Part shown: positions 1 through 7,523 of the stretch, in pieces | Position numbering within the stretch: the stretch's first letter is position 1 | Layout: each line of letters opens with the position of its first letter | NCBI RefSeq assembly: GCF_007992455.1 | Contig: NZ_BKAH01000013.1 | Span: 1-64,000, forward strand | Source: Microbacterium saccharophilum | Lineage (GTDB): Bacteria; Actinomycetota; Actinomycetes; Actinomycetales; Microbacteriaceae | DNA length: 64,000 nt | Direction: 5' to 3' | Notes under the pieces: generated by a model | Told to the model about the DNA's origin: nothing | What the model saw: the letters and a program-made list of their open reading frames with translations, nothing else | Databases searched by the model: none | Position numbers and translations under genes: made by a program

Positions 1-60
1 GATCCCTTCGATCGCCCCGCGCAAGGTTGTCGCATGCAGAACCCGTCGGAATGCCTTCAT
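1..60 (-). CDS. Possible 5' end of a gene running off the left edge
   Basis: The first 60 bases read on the minus strand as an open 20-codon segment beginning with ATG (MKAFRRVLHATTLRGAIEGI). An AGGAGA Shine-Dalgarno-like sequence lies 11 nt upstream. Only the start is in the window, so no family can be named. It would be downstream of adhE on the same strand, separated by the adhE terminator. The call rests only on the ribosome-site/ATG arrangement. Confidence 0.35.
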   Translation of the reverse strand, partial: MKAFRRVLHATTLRGAIEGI

Positions 61-149
61 CGTCGTCGGGATCTCCTGTGCGGGTGGGGTGCTGTCATGC
101 GCTCCTCGGAGCGTAGCGGAGGCTGGAGCCGCCGCCCGCGCGCGCACGC

Positions 150-181
150 AGAAGGGCCGGGGATGCTCCCCCGGCCCTTCT
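150..181 (-). terminator. Intrinsic terminator of adhE
   Basis: A perfect 13-bp stem (AGAAGGGCCGGGG and its complement) closes a 6-nt loop, starting 11 nt after the adhE stop codon. There is no long T-tract on the minus strand, as is common for actinobacterial terminators. Confidence 0.85.
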
Positions 182-191
182 GGCGCCTTGA

Positions 192-2915
192 CTACGCGCG
201 CTGCGTGTCGCGCTTGGCGGGCTTCACCGCGGCCTTCACCACGGCGATCGTGCCAGTGACGGCTTCGGCCTCCGTGTGCGTCGTCTTGCGCTGGGCGCGG
301 ACCTCGTCGAACGACGTGCCGTAGTACGCGGCCTCCATGAGAGTGCGCATGTCGGCGAGCATCGGCATCCGCGGGTTGGCGGGTGCGCACTGGTCCTCGT
401 AGGCGGCCATGGCGACCTCGTCGAGGCGACCGATGAAGCTCGCCTCGTCGACGCCCTGCTGCTGGAACGACCGCTCGATGCCGACCTTGTCGCGCAGCTC
501 CTCCACGGCGCGGGCGTAGCTTTCGACGCCCTCCTCCGGGGTGGATGCCGGCAGGCCCAGGTGTGCGGCGATCTCCTGGAAACGCTCCGGGGCGACGTAG
601 CGCTCGTACTTCGGCCAGCTGGTGAGCTTCGTGGGGATGCGGCCGTTGTACCGGATGACGTGCGGCAGGTAGATCGCGTTGGTCCGGCCGTGCACGAGGT
701 GGAACTTCGATCCCGTGACGTGGGCCATGGCGTGCACGATCCCGAGGAACGCGTTGCCGAAGGCCATGCCCGAGATCGACGCGGCGTTGTGCATCTTCTC
801 GCGGGCCCGGATGTCGGCGGCATCCGTGCTGTTCGGCTTCGCCTTCGCGCTGCGCTCGATGTTCTCGAAGATCAGCTTGATGGCGTGCAGGCACAGGCCG
901 TCGGTGTAGTCGTTCGCGTAGACCGACACGTACGCCTCGGTGGCGTGCGTGAGGGCGTCGAAGCCGGCGTCGGCGACGAGGAACCCGGGCAGCGCCGAGG
1001 TGAGCACGGGGTCGATGATCGCGACCGACGGGGTCAGGGCGTAGTCGGCGAGCGGGTACTTCATGCCCGTCACGTCGTCGGTGATCACCGCGAACGGCGT
1101 CATCTCGGAGCCCGTGCCCGACGTGGTCGGGATGCAGACGAGCTTGGCGAGCTTGCCGAGCTCGGGGAACTTGAACGCGCGCTTGCGCACGTCGAAGAAC
1201 TTCTCCCGCATGTCGGAGAACTGCGTCTCCGGGTTCTCGTACAGCAGCCACATGACCTTCGCGGCATCCATCGGCGACCCGCCGCCGAGGGCGACGATCG
1301 TGTCGGGCTGGAAGGAGCGCATCTCGGCGGCGCCGGCCTGGACGCTCGAGACGGTCGGCTCGGGGAGCACCGTGTCGATGATCTGCAGGTGCACGCGGCC
1401 GGGGCGGCGGTTGAGCACGTCGATGATCTTGTCGACGTAGCCGAGGTTGGTCATCGTGGCATCCGTCACGATCGTGACGCGCTCGACGCCCTTCATGTCG
1501 ATCAGGTAGCGGATGGCGTTCGGCTCGAAGTACGTCTTCGCCGGCACCTTGAACCACTGCAGGTTGTTGTTGCGCCGTCCGACGCGCTTGACGTTCAAGA
1601 GGTTCACCGCCGAGACGTTGTTGGAGACCGAGTTGTGACCGTACGAACCGCAGCCGAGCGTGAGCGAGGGCATGAACGCGTTGTAGATGTCGCCGATGCC
1701 GCCGAGCGCCGAGGGGCTGTTCTCGATGATGCGGACGGCCTTGACGACCGCCGCGAACTTCGCGATGACCGCCTGGTCGTTGGAGTGGATGGCGCCGGAG
1801 TGTCCGAGACCGTCGAAGTCGACCATCTGCTTGGACAGCTCGATGCCCTCATCGGGCGTCGCGGCGCGGAGCACGGCGAGGACGGGGGCGAGCTTCTCGC
1901 GCGTCAGCGGCTCGTGCGCACCGACGCCGGAGACGTCGGCGAGGAGGATCGAGGTGTCCTCCGGGACGGTGAAGCCGGCCTGCTCGGCGATCCAGACGGG
2001 CGACTGTCCGACGACCTTCGCGTTGAGCTTCGCCTCGGCGCAGTTGGCGCTGTCGGCGCTGACACCGAAGATGAACTCCTCCAGCATCCGCTTCTCATCG
2101 GCCGTGACGCGGTAGGCGTGCAGCCGGGCGAACTCGGCGAGGGCCTCCTCCGCGATCGGCTCGTCGAGGATGACGGCCTGCTCGGACGCGCACACCATGC
2201 CCATGTCGAAGGACTTCGACAGCACGATGTCGTTGACGGCGCGGCCGACCTTCGCGGTGCGCTCGATGAACGCGGGGACGTTGCCCGCGCCGACGCCGAG
2301 GGCGGGCTTGCCGCACGAGTACGCGGCGCGAACCATGGCGTTGCCGCCCGTGGCGAGGATGAGCGCGACGTCGGGGTGGTTCATCAGCTCGCCGGACGCC
2401 TCCATGGAGGGCTCCTCGATCCACTGCACGCAGTGCTCCGGGGCGCCGGCGGCGACGGCCGCGTCCCGCACGATGCGGGCGGCTTCGGACGAGCACTTCT
2501 GCGCGGACGGGTGGAAGCCGAAGATGATCGGGTTGCGGGTCTTCAGCGCGATGAGCGCCTTGAAGATCGCGGTCGACGTGGGGTTCGTCACGGGGGTGAG
2601 CGCGCAGATGACGCCGACCGGGTCGGCGATCTCGGTGATGCCGCTGATCTCGTCGTGCGAGATGACACCGACGGTGCGCTGCTTGATGATCGAGTGCGTC
2701 ACGTGCTCGCACGCGAACATGTTCTTCACGGCCTTGTCTTCGAAGAGGCCGCGGCCGGTCTCTTCGACGGCCATGACGGCGAGGTCGCCGTGGTGGTGGA
2801 GCGCGGCGACCGACGCCTTGCGGACGATGTGGTCGACCTGCTCCTGCGTGAACGATGCGTACTCCGCGAGGGCCTGCTGGGCCTTGTCGACCAGAGCATT
2901 GATCGAGGTGGACAT
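192..2915 (-). CDS. adhE: Bifunctional acetaldehyde-CoA / alcohol dehydrogenase AdhE
   Basis: This 907-residue protein reduces acetyl-CoA to acetaldehyde and then to ethanol, regenerating NAD+ during fermentation in the cytoplasm. Residues 1 to about 440 form the CoA-acylating aldehyde dehydrogenase domain, with the catalytic cysteine at Cys242 in GMVCASEQ. The C-terminal half is an iron-dependent alcohol dehydrogenase, showing GGGSPMDAAK, PTTSGTGSEMTPF and the metal-site run DAGFDALTHATEAY ... HAMAHVTGSKFHLVHG. The length is slightly above the usual 870-890 because of a C-terminal tail. The ATG at 2915 has a GAAGAGGA ribosome site. The gene is monocistronic, with its own promoter and operator (3008-3036) and a strong terminator. 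AdhE is oxygen-sensitive in other bacteria, which fits the operator shared with nrdD. Confidence 0.97.
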   Translation of the reverse strand: MSTSINALVDKAQQALAEYASFTQEQVDHIVRKASVAALHHHGDLAVMAVEETGRGLFEDKAVKNMFACEHVTHSIIKQRTVGVISHDEISGITEIADPVGVICALTPVTNPTSTAIFKALIALKTRNPIIFGFHPSAQKCSSEAARIVRDAAVAAGAPEHCVQWIEEPSMEASGELMNHPDVALILATGGNAMVRAAYSCGKPALGVGAGNVPAFIERTAKVGRAVNDIVLSKSFDMGMVCASEQAVILDEPIAEEALAEFARLHAYRVTADEKRMLEEFIFGVSADSANCAEAKLNAKVVGQSPVWIAEQAGFTVPEDTSILLADVSGVGAHEPLTREKLAPVLAVLRAATPDEGIELSKQMVDFDGLGHSGAIHSNDQAVIAKFAAVVKAVRIIENSPSALGGIGDIYNAFMPSLTLGCGSYGHNSVSNNVSAVNLLNVKRVGRRNNNLQWFKVPAKTYFEPNAIRYLIDMKGVERVTIVTDATMTNLGYVDKIIDVLNRRPGRVHLQIIDTVLPEPTVSSVQAGAAEMRSFQPDTIVALGGGSPMDAAKVMWLLYENPETQFSDMREKFFDVRKRAFKFPELGKLAKLVCIPTTSGTGSEMTPFAVITDDVTGMKYPLADYALTPSVAIIDPVLTSALPGFLVADAGFDALTHATEAYVSVYANDYTDGLCLHAIKLIFENIERSAKAKPNSTDAADIRAREKMHNAASISGMAFGNAFLGIVHAMAHVTGSKFHLVHGRTNAIYLPHVIRYNGRIPTKLTSWPKYERYVAPERFQEIAAHLGLPASTPEEGVESYARAVEELRDKVGIERSFQQQGVDEASFIGRLDEVAMAAYEDQCAPANPRMPMLADMRTLMEAAYYGTSFDEVRAQRKTTHTEAEAVTGTIAVVKAAVKPAKRDTQRA

Positions 2916-3007
2916 GATTCCTCTTCTCCTCCCGGCACGGGTGCCTTCACCCGCACCGTTGCTTTGCCAGGGGTTCGAGTCTCAGCCTCAGACCCTCTCG
3001 TGACTCC

Positions 3008-3036
3008 AGTATGCACCTTGTGGTCTGACCACACAA
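3008..3036 (-). promoter_or_regulatory. adhE promoter (-35 and -10)
   Basis: On the minus strand TTGTGT (3036-3031) and CATACT (3013-3008) are separated by exactly 17 nt and point at adhE, with about 90 nt of leader before the ATG. The palindrome at 3019-3033 fills the spacer and touches the -35 element. A protein bound there should compete with RNA polymerase, so repression is the simplest reading. Confidence 0.6.
3019..3033. promoter_or_regulatory. Palindromic operator in the adhE promoter
   Basis: TGTGGTC-T-GACCACA is a perfect 7+1+7 palindrome. Its core TGGTCnGACCA has the odd-centred TnGTnnnACnA layout of GntR-family (FadR/LldR/PdhR-like) sites. Rex (TGTGAAnnnnTTCACA) and CRP/FNR sites have even spacing and different inner bases. 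Matching sites lie upstream of nrdD (23553-23567 and, weaker, 23488-23502). No GntR gene is present in the window, so the regulator is unknown. Confidence 0.65.
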
Positions 3037-3064
3037 GTGGGTGCGCGAAATCGCGCCTCGAGGA

Positions 3065-3100
3065 GGGCGGGGAGGGGCGGGAGGGCGGGGAGGGGCGGGA
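3065..3100. repeat. Two perfect 18-nt G-rich tandem repeats
   Basis: The unit GGGCGGGGAGGGGCGGGA occurs twice without a gap. It lies between the adhE promoter and the 3' end of the TetR remnant. Runs of three and four G make the plus strand a candidate G-quadruplex former. No function is evident. Confidence 0.8.
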
Positions 3101-3105
3101 TGCCG

Positions 3106-3450
3106 TCAGCCGAGGGTGCGGGAGAACGCGGCGCGCGCGTCGCGGAAGACGTCGACGGGTTCGACGGCACGCTCGGCGAGCGCCTCCGCTCCCCAGCGGT
3201 CCCAGGTCACGCGCCAGAGCGCGGCAACGACCGCGCCGACGACCTGCGCATCGAGGCCATCGACGTCCGGCCGCGCCTCCCCGATCCGGGCGCGGACGGC
3301 GGCCGAGATCTCGGCATCCTGCGCGCCGACGTACGTCTCCAGCTCGGGCTCACGCGCGAGCAACTGCGCGATGCGCCGGTGCTCGTGCCGGTCGGGGTCG
3401 CCGGCATCCTGGATCGCGGAGTCGAGCGCGTCGGCGAAGGCGACCCGCGA
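3106..3450 (-). pseudogene. C-terminal remnant of a TetR-family repressor
   Basis: About 110 codons ending in SRTLG* resemble the ligand-binding C-terminal half of a TetR regulator (a helical region with AALWRVTWDRWG). The N-terminal helix-turn-helix is absent. In its place the frame runs antisense into the neighbouring MFS remnant, so the 147-codon open frame that could be drawn here is chimeric. It is arranged head to head with a pump fragment that also lacks its N-terminus. A divergent TetR/MFS pair with the middle deleted explains both. It should have no DNA-binding function. Confidence 0.65.
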
Positions 3451-3454
3451 CGCG

Positions 3455-4099
3455 GCCCTGCTCGACCTGCGTCCGTTCACCGTGCGGAACTTCCGCCTCA
3501 GCGTCTTCATCGTCATGATCGCCTTCGGCACGATGCTCGGCACGGTCACGGTGCTGCCGATCTACCTGCAGAAGGGCCTCGGCATCAGCGCGCTGGCCAC
3601 GGGGCTCGTGCTGCTGCCCGGTGGCGTCATCCAGGGCGTGCTCTCCCCCGTCATCGGGCGCGTGTACGACAAGATCGGCCCGCTGCCGCTCGTCATCCCC
3701 GGTGCGGTGCTCCTGGCCGCCGGCCAGTGGGCGCTGACGACGCTCGGGGATGCCACCCCGCTCGGCGTGGTCATCGCGATGCACCTCGTGTTCTGCGCCG
3801 GCATGGCGCTCATCATGACGCCGCTCATGACGCTCTCGCTGAGCGCGCTGAACCCGCGCCTGTATGCGCACGGCAGCGCGATCATGAACACGCTGCAGCA
3901 GCTCGCTGGCGCCGCCGGAACCGCCGCGCTCGTCGCCGCCCTGACAATCGGCGCCGCGGCAGCGGCCGGCGACGAGGTCGCGACGGGAATCGCCGAGGTC
4001 GTGGGCACGCAGCACGCGTTCGTCGTCGGGGCGATCATCGCCTCGGTCGCCGTCGTGGCCGCGCTCTTCGTGCGCCGGACGCCGGTTCAGCACCGCTGA
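3455..4099 (+). pseudogene. C-terminal half of a DHA2-type MFS drug transporter
   Basis: About 215 codons from LLDLRPFTVRNF to RRTPVQHR* match the second half of EmrB/QacA-like 14-helix exporters. Several hydrophobic helices follow, then a loop with GRVYDKIGPLPLV and the NTLQQLAGAAGTA helix. The LLDLRPF segment is normally in the middle of these roughly 470-residue proteins, so about half is missing. There is no plausible start codon with a ribosome site. The partner TetR gene is truncated at the same point. It is unlikely to make a working pump. Confidence 0.75.
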
Positions 4100-4163
4100 G
4101 CCTCGGGGTTGTCGCGCCGCGGTCGGACTTCGGTCCGGCCGCGGCGTTCTGCGTTGCGGGCGG

Positions 4164-4310
4164 GGGTTTGGGGTCAGTCGAGGTCGCTTCGGGGGCCCTG
4201 TTGCGGCGCGAACTGACGCCAATGCGCGGGGCAGCCAGGGAGCCCGGGGTTTGTGGTCGCTCGAGGTCGGCGCGATGCGCCCCAGTCGGCGCGAACTGAC
4301 CCCAAAACCC
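4164..4310. repeat. Palindromic intergenic repeat family A, copies 1 and 2
   Basis: Two related units (4164-4225 and 4246-4310) share the frame TTGgGGTCagTCGAGGTCG ... GGCGCGAAcTGACcCC. The left arm of the first (GGGTTTGGGGTCAGT) pairs with the right arm of the second (ACTGACCCCAAAACCC), so the pair forms a long imperfect hairpin between the MFS remnant and the FUSC gene. A third copy is at 5432-5492. Confidence 0.7.
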
Positions 4311-4356
4311 ATGGGCACCCCGGGCGGCAGGAGGGCGCCGCGCACACCACCCCTGG

Positions 4357-5382
4357 TCAGCCCGGGTCAGCGCGGCGGCGCAGCGCGGCCGAGGCCACGG
4401 CCACGGCCGTGCCGATCGCGACCCCGATGAGCGTGTCGAGTGCGCGGTCGGCGAGAAGCATCCCCGGATCGGCAGGGGCCACGAGCTGGATCATGAGCAG
4501 CGCGAGCGGCGTCACGAAGAGCATCGCGATGCCGTAATTGCGGCCCACGTACAGCTCGGCGCCCACCTGGCACAGGACGGCCACGCCGATGGTCGCGAGC
4601 GGCGGCAGGTCGAGAGCGAGAAGCCCGGCCGCGATGAGCACGCCGAGCAGGGTGCCGGCGAGTCGCTGCAGCCCGCGGATGACCCGCGCCGTGAGCCGCG
4701 CGCCGCCGAGCGCGGCGACCGCGCCCACCATGGCCCAATACCAGTGGTCGCCGATCAGGGCGAGACCCGCGAGCCCGGCCAGCAGGGCGCCGATCCCGAC
4801 GGTCACGGCCTGCGCGACGGCATCCCAGGATGACGGCGTCCGCCGCCGCTCGACGGGTCCCAGCCGTCCTCGGCGGCGCGAATACGCGATCGCGGCGGTG
4901 AGAGCGACGCTGAAGGCGGCCGACGCTCCGCCGACGACGAGCACGTCGAGGAAGGAGCGCGGATCGGCCGGCAGGCTTGCGCAGGCGCCGGTGGCGAAGA
5001 CCGCGAAGAGAGCACCGGGCGGATGCCATCGCCACGCCGCCGCGAGGAGCGTCACGACCGTCGCGATGAACGCGACGACCATGACGCGGATCCCGGTCGA
5101 CGCCTCGAGAACGGCCGCTGCCGTGCCGATGAGCATGACGACGATGAGCATCCCGCCGGCGGCGGCCTGCATCCGGATGCGGTCGGCGTATCCGTCGTGC
5201 CGGCCGTAGAGCGAGGCGAACGCGCCGAAGCTCGCGTAGATGCTGAGGTCGAGGCGTCCGATCGCCCAGAGGACCAGCAGCGGCACGGCCAGGGAGATCG
5301 CCGCCCGGATCGCGACGCGGTGGTCGCCGCGGTGCGGCGCCAGGGCGACGAACCCCGACCAGAACCCGCGCGCCGCACCCAT
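4357..5382 (-). CDS. FUSC-family integral membrane protein
   Basis: A 341-residue membrane protein with two clusters of hydrophobic helices (about residues 25-150 and 190-320) around a short basic loop (YSRRRGRLGPVERRR). This is the layout of FUSC/aromatic-acid-exporter-like proteins (YccS/AaeB superfamily). Substrate unknown. The ATG at 5382 (MGAARGFW) is preferred over longer forms because the frame upstream runs through intergenic palindromic repeats and is low-complexity basic sequence. It stands alone, downstream of an ABC exporter and separated from it by a strong hairpin. Confidence 0.75.
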   Translation of the reverse strand: MGAARGFWSGFVALAPHRGDHRVAIRAAISLAVPLLVLWAIGRLDLSIYASFGAFASLYGRHDGYADRIRMQAAAGGMLIVVMLIGTAAAVLEASTGIRVMVVAFIATVVTLLAAAWRWHPPGALFAVFATGACASLPADPRSFLDVLVVGGASAAFSVALTAAIAYSRRRGRLGPVERRRTPSSWDAVAQAVTVGIGALLAGLAGLALIGDHWYWAMVGAVAALGGARLTARVIRGLQRLAGTLLGVLIAAGLLALDLPPLATIGVAVLCQVGAELYVGRNYGIAMLFVTPLALLMIQLVAPADPGMLLADRALDTLIGVAIGTAVAVASAALRRRADPG

Positions 5383-5431
5383 CCCTCGATCGTAGGCGTG
5401 GCGCCAGTGCCTCCCGGGCCGCGTGCGCCGC

Positions 5432-5492
5432 GGATTGGTGTCAGTAGGCGTCGCCTCGGCCGCCGCCGCGCGGCGCGAAGTGACACCGATTC
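5432..5492. repeat. Palindromic intergenic repeat family A, copy 3
   Basis: Arms ATTGGTGTCA and TGACACCGAT bracket a G/C-rich centre containing GCGGCGCGAA, as in copies 1 and 2. It lies upstream of the FUSC start. Confidence 0.65.
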
Positions 5493-5571
5493 CCGTGCTC
5501 TCGACACGGCGCGAATACGCGCTCGACGCGGCGAATACGCGCTCGAGGTCGCCACGAGGGGCAAGGGGGCT

Positions 5572-5608
5572 GTTGTGGTCGCCTCGATGCCTCCGAGGCG
5601 ACCACAAC
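5572..5608. terminator. Perfect 15-bp hairpin after the ABC permease gene
   Basis: GTTGTGGTCGCCTCG and its exact complement surround a 7-nt loop, 16 nt beyond the stop of the ABC permease gene. There is no T-tract, but stem strength and position suggest termination of the exporter operon. The arm sequence TTGTGGTCG also resembles repeat family A. Confidence 0.65.
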
Positions 5609-5623
5609 CGACCCGCATCCGCG

Positions 5624-6406
5624 TCAGCTGCTGCGGCGCATCGACCGGATGCCGACGGCGAGGCCCACGGCGGCGAGCGCGAGCGCCGCGACCCAGCCCC
5701 ACAGCACGACGGAGCTGCCGAGGTCGCCGGCGAACAGGGCGCGCTCGGCCTGCACGACCCAGTTGATCGGGTTGACGGTCGCGACCGCCCGCATCCACGC
5801 CGGTCCGGCGTCGAGCGGCAGCAGCATCCCGGAGAGGATCAGCAGCGGGAAGATCAGCGTCTGCTGCACGCCCCAGAACAGCCACTCGCGGTCCTTCGTG
5901 GCGAGCGCGAGCGAGTACGAGAGCGAGCCGAGCCCGACGCCGAACACGGCGAGGAGCAGCAGGCCTATCACGAGGCCGCCGACGTGGATCGTGAAGCCGA
6001 ACGGCCACGCGATGAGGACGATGATGAGGCCCTGCACCATGATGGGCGCTACCTCCTTGAGCGCCCGGCCGACGAGGAGCGATGAGCGGGCGAGCGGCGC
6101 GACGAGGGTCCGCTCGTGCGAGCCGGTCATCATCTCGTACTGCAGGTTGGATCCGACGGCCCCGGTGCCGAAGAGCACGATCATGACGAGGACGCCCGGG
6201 ACGAACCATTGCAGTGTCTCCCCCGCCGGCGCGCCGGACTGCCCGATGAGCAGGGGTGCGAAGAGCCCGAGGAAGACGAGGGGCTGCAGCAGGCTGAAGA
6301 TCAGCGTGAAGGGGTCGCGCATGACGGGCTTGAGCTCGCGTGTCAGGACGTTCCAGGTGTCCCGGGCGGCGTTCTCCCGCACCGGGGTCGAGGTTGTCGT
6401 GGTCAT
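5624..6406 (-). CDS. ABC-2 type exporter permease (DrrB-like)
   Basis: A 260-residue permease with six predicted membrane helices (for example VLVMIVLFGTGAVGSNLQYE and IVLIAWPFGFTIHVGGLVIG) and the ABC-2 family core. It should form the channel of the exporter energised by the adjacent ATPase, whose stop it overlaps by 4 nt (ATGA). Related pairs export antibiotics or lipids, but the substrate cannot be read here. The divergent WYL regulator probably controls the pair. Confidence 0.9.
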   Translation of the reverse strand: MTTTTSTPVRENAARDTWNVLTRELKPVMRDPFTLIFSLLQPLVFLGLFAPLLIGQSGAPAGETLQWFVPGVLVMIVLFGTGAVGSNLQYEMMTGSHERTLVAPLARSSLLVGRALKEVAPIMVQGLIIVLIAWPFGFTIHVGGLVIGLLLLAVFGVGLGSLSYSLALATKDREWLFWGVQQTLIFPLLILSGMLLPLDAGPAWMRAVATVNPINWVVQAERALFAGDLGSSVVLWGWVAALALAAVGLAVGIRSMRRSS

Positions 6407-7461
6407 CGGACTGCTCCTGTCTGGTGCGCCGACGCGGCCGGCTCGTCGGATGCTTCGGATGCTGTGGCATCCGTCTCTTCTTCGGCCGGCTCCCCTTCGC
6501 CGGCCTCACGCAGGGTGCGACCGGTGAGCGCGAGGAAGACGTCGTCGAGGGTGGGCGGGACACCGGTGGCCCGCTCGACGCGGAGCCCCTCGGCATCCAG
6601 CGCGCGCACCGCCGCGGGCAGCAGCCGGTCGCCGTCGGGGGCGGTCATCGTGACGGAGGCGCCCTCCCGCGCGACGTCCCGTTCGGCGAGGCGCCGCACG
6701 ATGTCGATGGCCCGCTCGGCGTCGCCGTCGGAGCCGAAGCCGAGGGTCACGACGTCGCCCGCGAGCTCCGCCTTCAGCCGCGTCGCGGTGTCATCGGCGA
6801 TGACGCGACCGCGGTCCATCACCATGACGCGCTCGGCGTACCGGTCGGCTTCCTCGAGGTAGTGCGTCGTGAGGAACACCGTCGTGCCGTGCTCGGCGCG
6901 CAGGCGCAGGATGTGCTCCCACAGGTTCGCCCGGCTCTGCGGGTCGAGGCCCGTCGACGGTTCGTCGAGGAACAGCAGCGGCGGCGCGTGCATGAGCCCG
7001 AGGGCGATGTCGAGGCGTCGCTTCTGCCCGCCGGAGAGCTGCTGCACCGTGCGCGTCGCGAACGAGGCGAGGTCGAGCGATTCGATGAGCTCGTCCGCGC
7101 GGGTGCGGGCGGCGGGGGTCGGCATCCCGTAGAACGCACCCTGGCTGAGCAGCTCGTCGCGGACGCGCTGCGAGAAGCTGCCGCTCGTGAGCTGCCCGAC
7201 GTACCCGATGCGCGCCCGCACGGCGGCCGGACTGCGGAGGATGTCGTGACCCACGACGCGCGCCGTGCCGGCCGTCGGCGGGAGGAGGGTGGTCAGCATC
7301 CGGAGGCTCGTCGACTTGCCGGCGCCGTTGGGCCCCAGGAAGGCGACGAGTTCACCGCGCGTGACGGTGAACGTGAGGTCGGTGACGGCCTCGACGGTCT
7401 TCTTCTTGACGGTGAAGCGCTTGGTGAGTCCCTGCGCCTCGATGATCGGTTCGTTCGTCAT
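6403..7461 (-). CDS. ABC exporter ATP-binding protein (DrrA-like)
   Basis: A 352-residue ATPase with Walker A GPNGAGKST near residue 40, signature LSGGQKRR, Walker B LLFLDEPSTGLDP, and the C-terminal extension typical of DrrA/CcmA-type daunorubicin-resistance subunits (from about residue 230). It drives export through the overlapping downstream permease. The acidic tail (EEETDATASEASDEPAAS) is unusual but low-complexity. It is transcribed divergently from a WYL regulator, with a 15-bp palindrome in the shared intergenic region. Confidence 0.93.
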   Translation of the reverse strand: MTNEPIIEAQGLTKRFTVKKKTVEAVTDLTFTVTRGELVAFLGPNGAGKSTSLRMLTTLLPPTAGTARVVGHDILRSPAAVRARIGYVGQLTSGSFSQRVRDELLSQGAFYGMPTPAARTRADELIESLDLASFATRTVQQLSGGQKRRLDIALGLMHAPPLLFLDEPSTGLDPQSRANLWEHILRLRAEHGTTVFLTTHYLEEADRYAERVMVMDRGRVIADDTATRLKAELAGDVVTLGFGSDGDAERAIDIVRRLAERDVAREGASVTMTAPDGDRLLPAAVRALDAEGLRVERATGVPPTLDDVFLALTGRTLREAGEGEPAEEETDATASEASDEPAASAHQTGAVR

Positions 7462-7484
7462 GCCGCGAGCGTAGGATCGTATGC

Positions 7485-7499
7485 GGACAGATCCTGTCC
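7485..7499. promoter_or_regulatory. Palindrome between the ABC exporter and WYL genes
   Basis: GGACAG-ATC-CTGTCC is a perfect 6+3+6 palindrome, 24 nt upstream of the ATPase start and 25 nt upstream of the WYL start. A TACGAT -10-like element for the ABC operon lies at 7482-7477, next to it. The position suggests a binding site for the adjacent WYL protein. Confidence 0.55.
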
Positions 7500-7523
7500 T
7501 GATCGTCGAGGAAGATGGTCCAC

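Noticed and set aside
276..3518. Very long plus-strand open frame opposite adhE
   Set aside because: It is antisense to a complete adhE, rich in Arg/Gly/Val-Asp patterns typical of high-GC shadow frames, and has no ribosome site or recognisable domain.
3106..3549. Intact 147-residue regulator gene
   Set aside because: Its N-terminal 35 codons are antisense to the MFS fragment; only the C-terminal part is regulator-like, so it is listed as a remnant.
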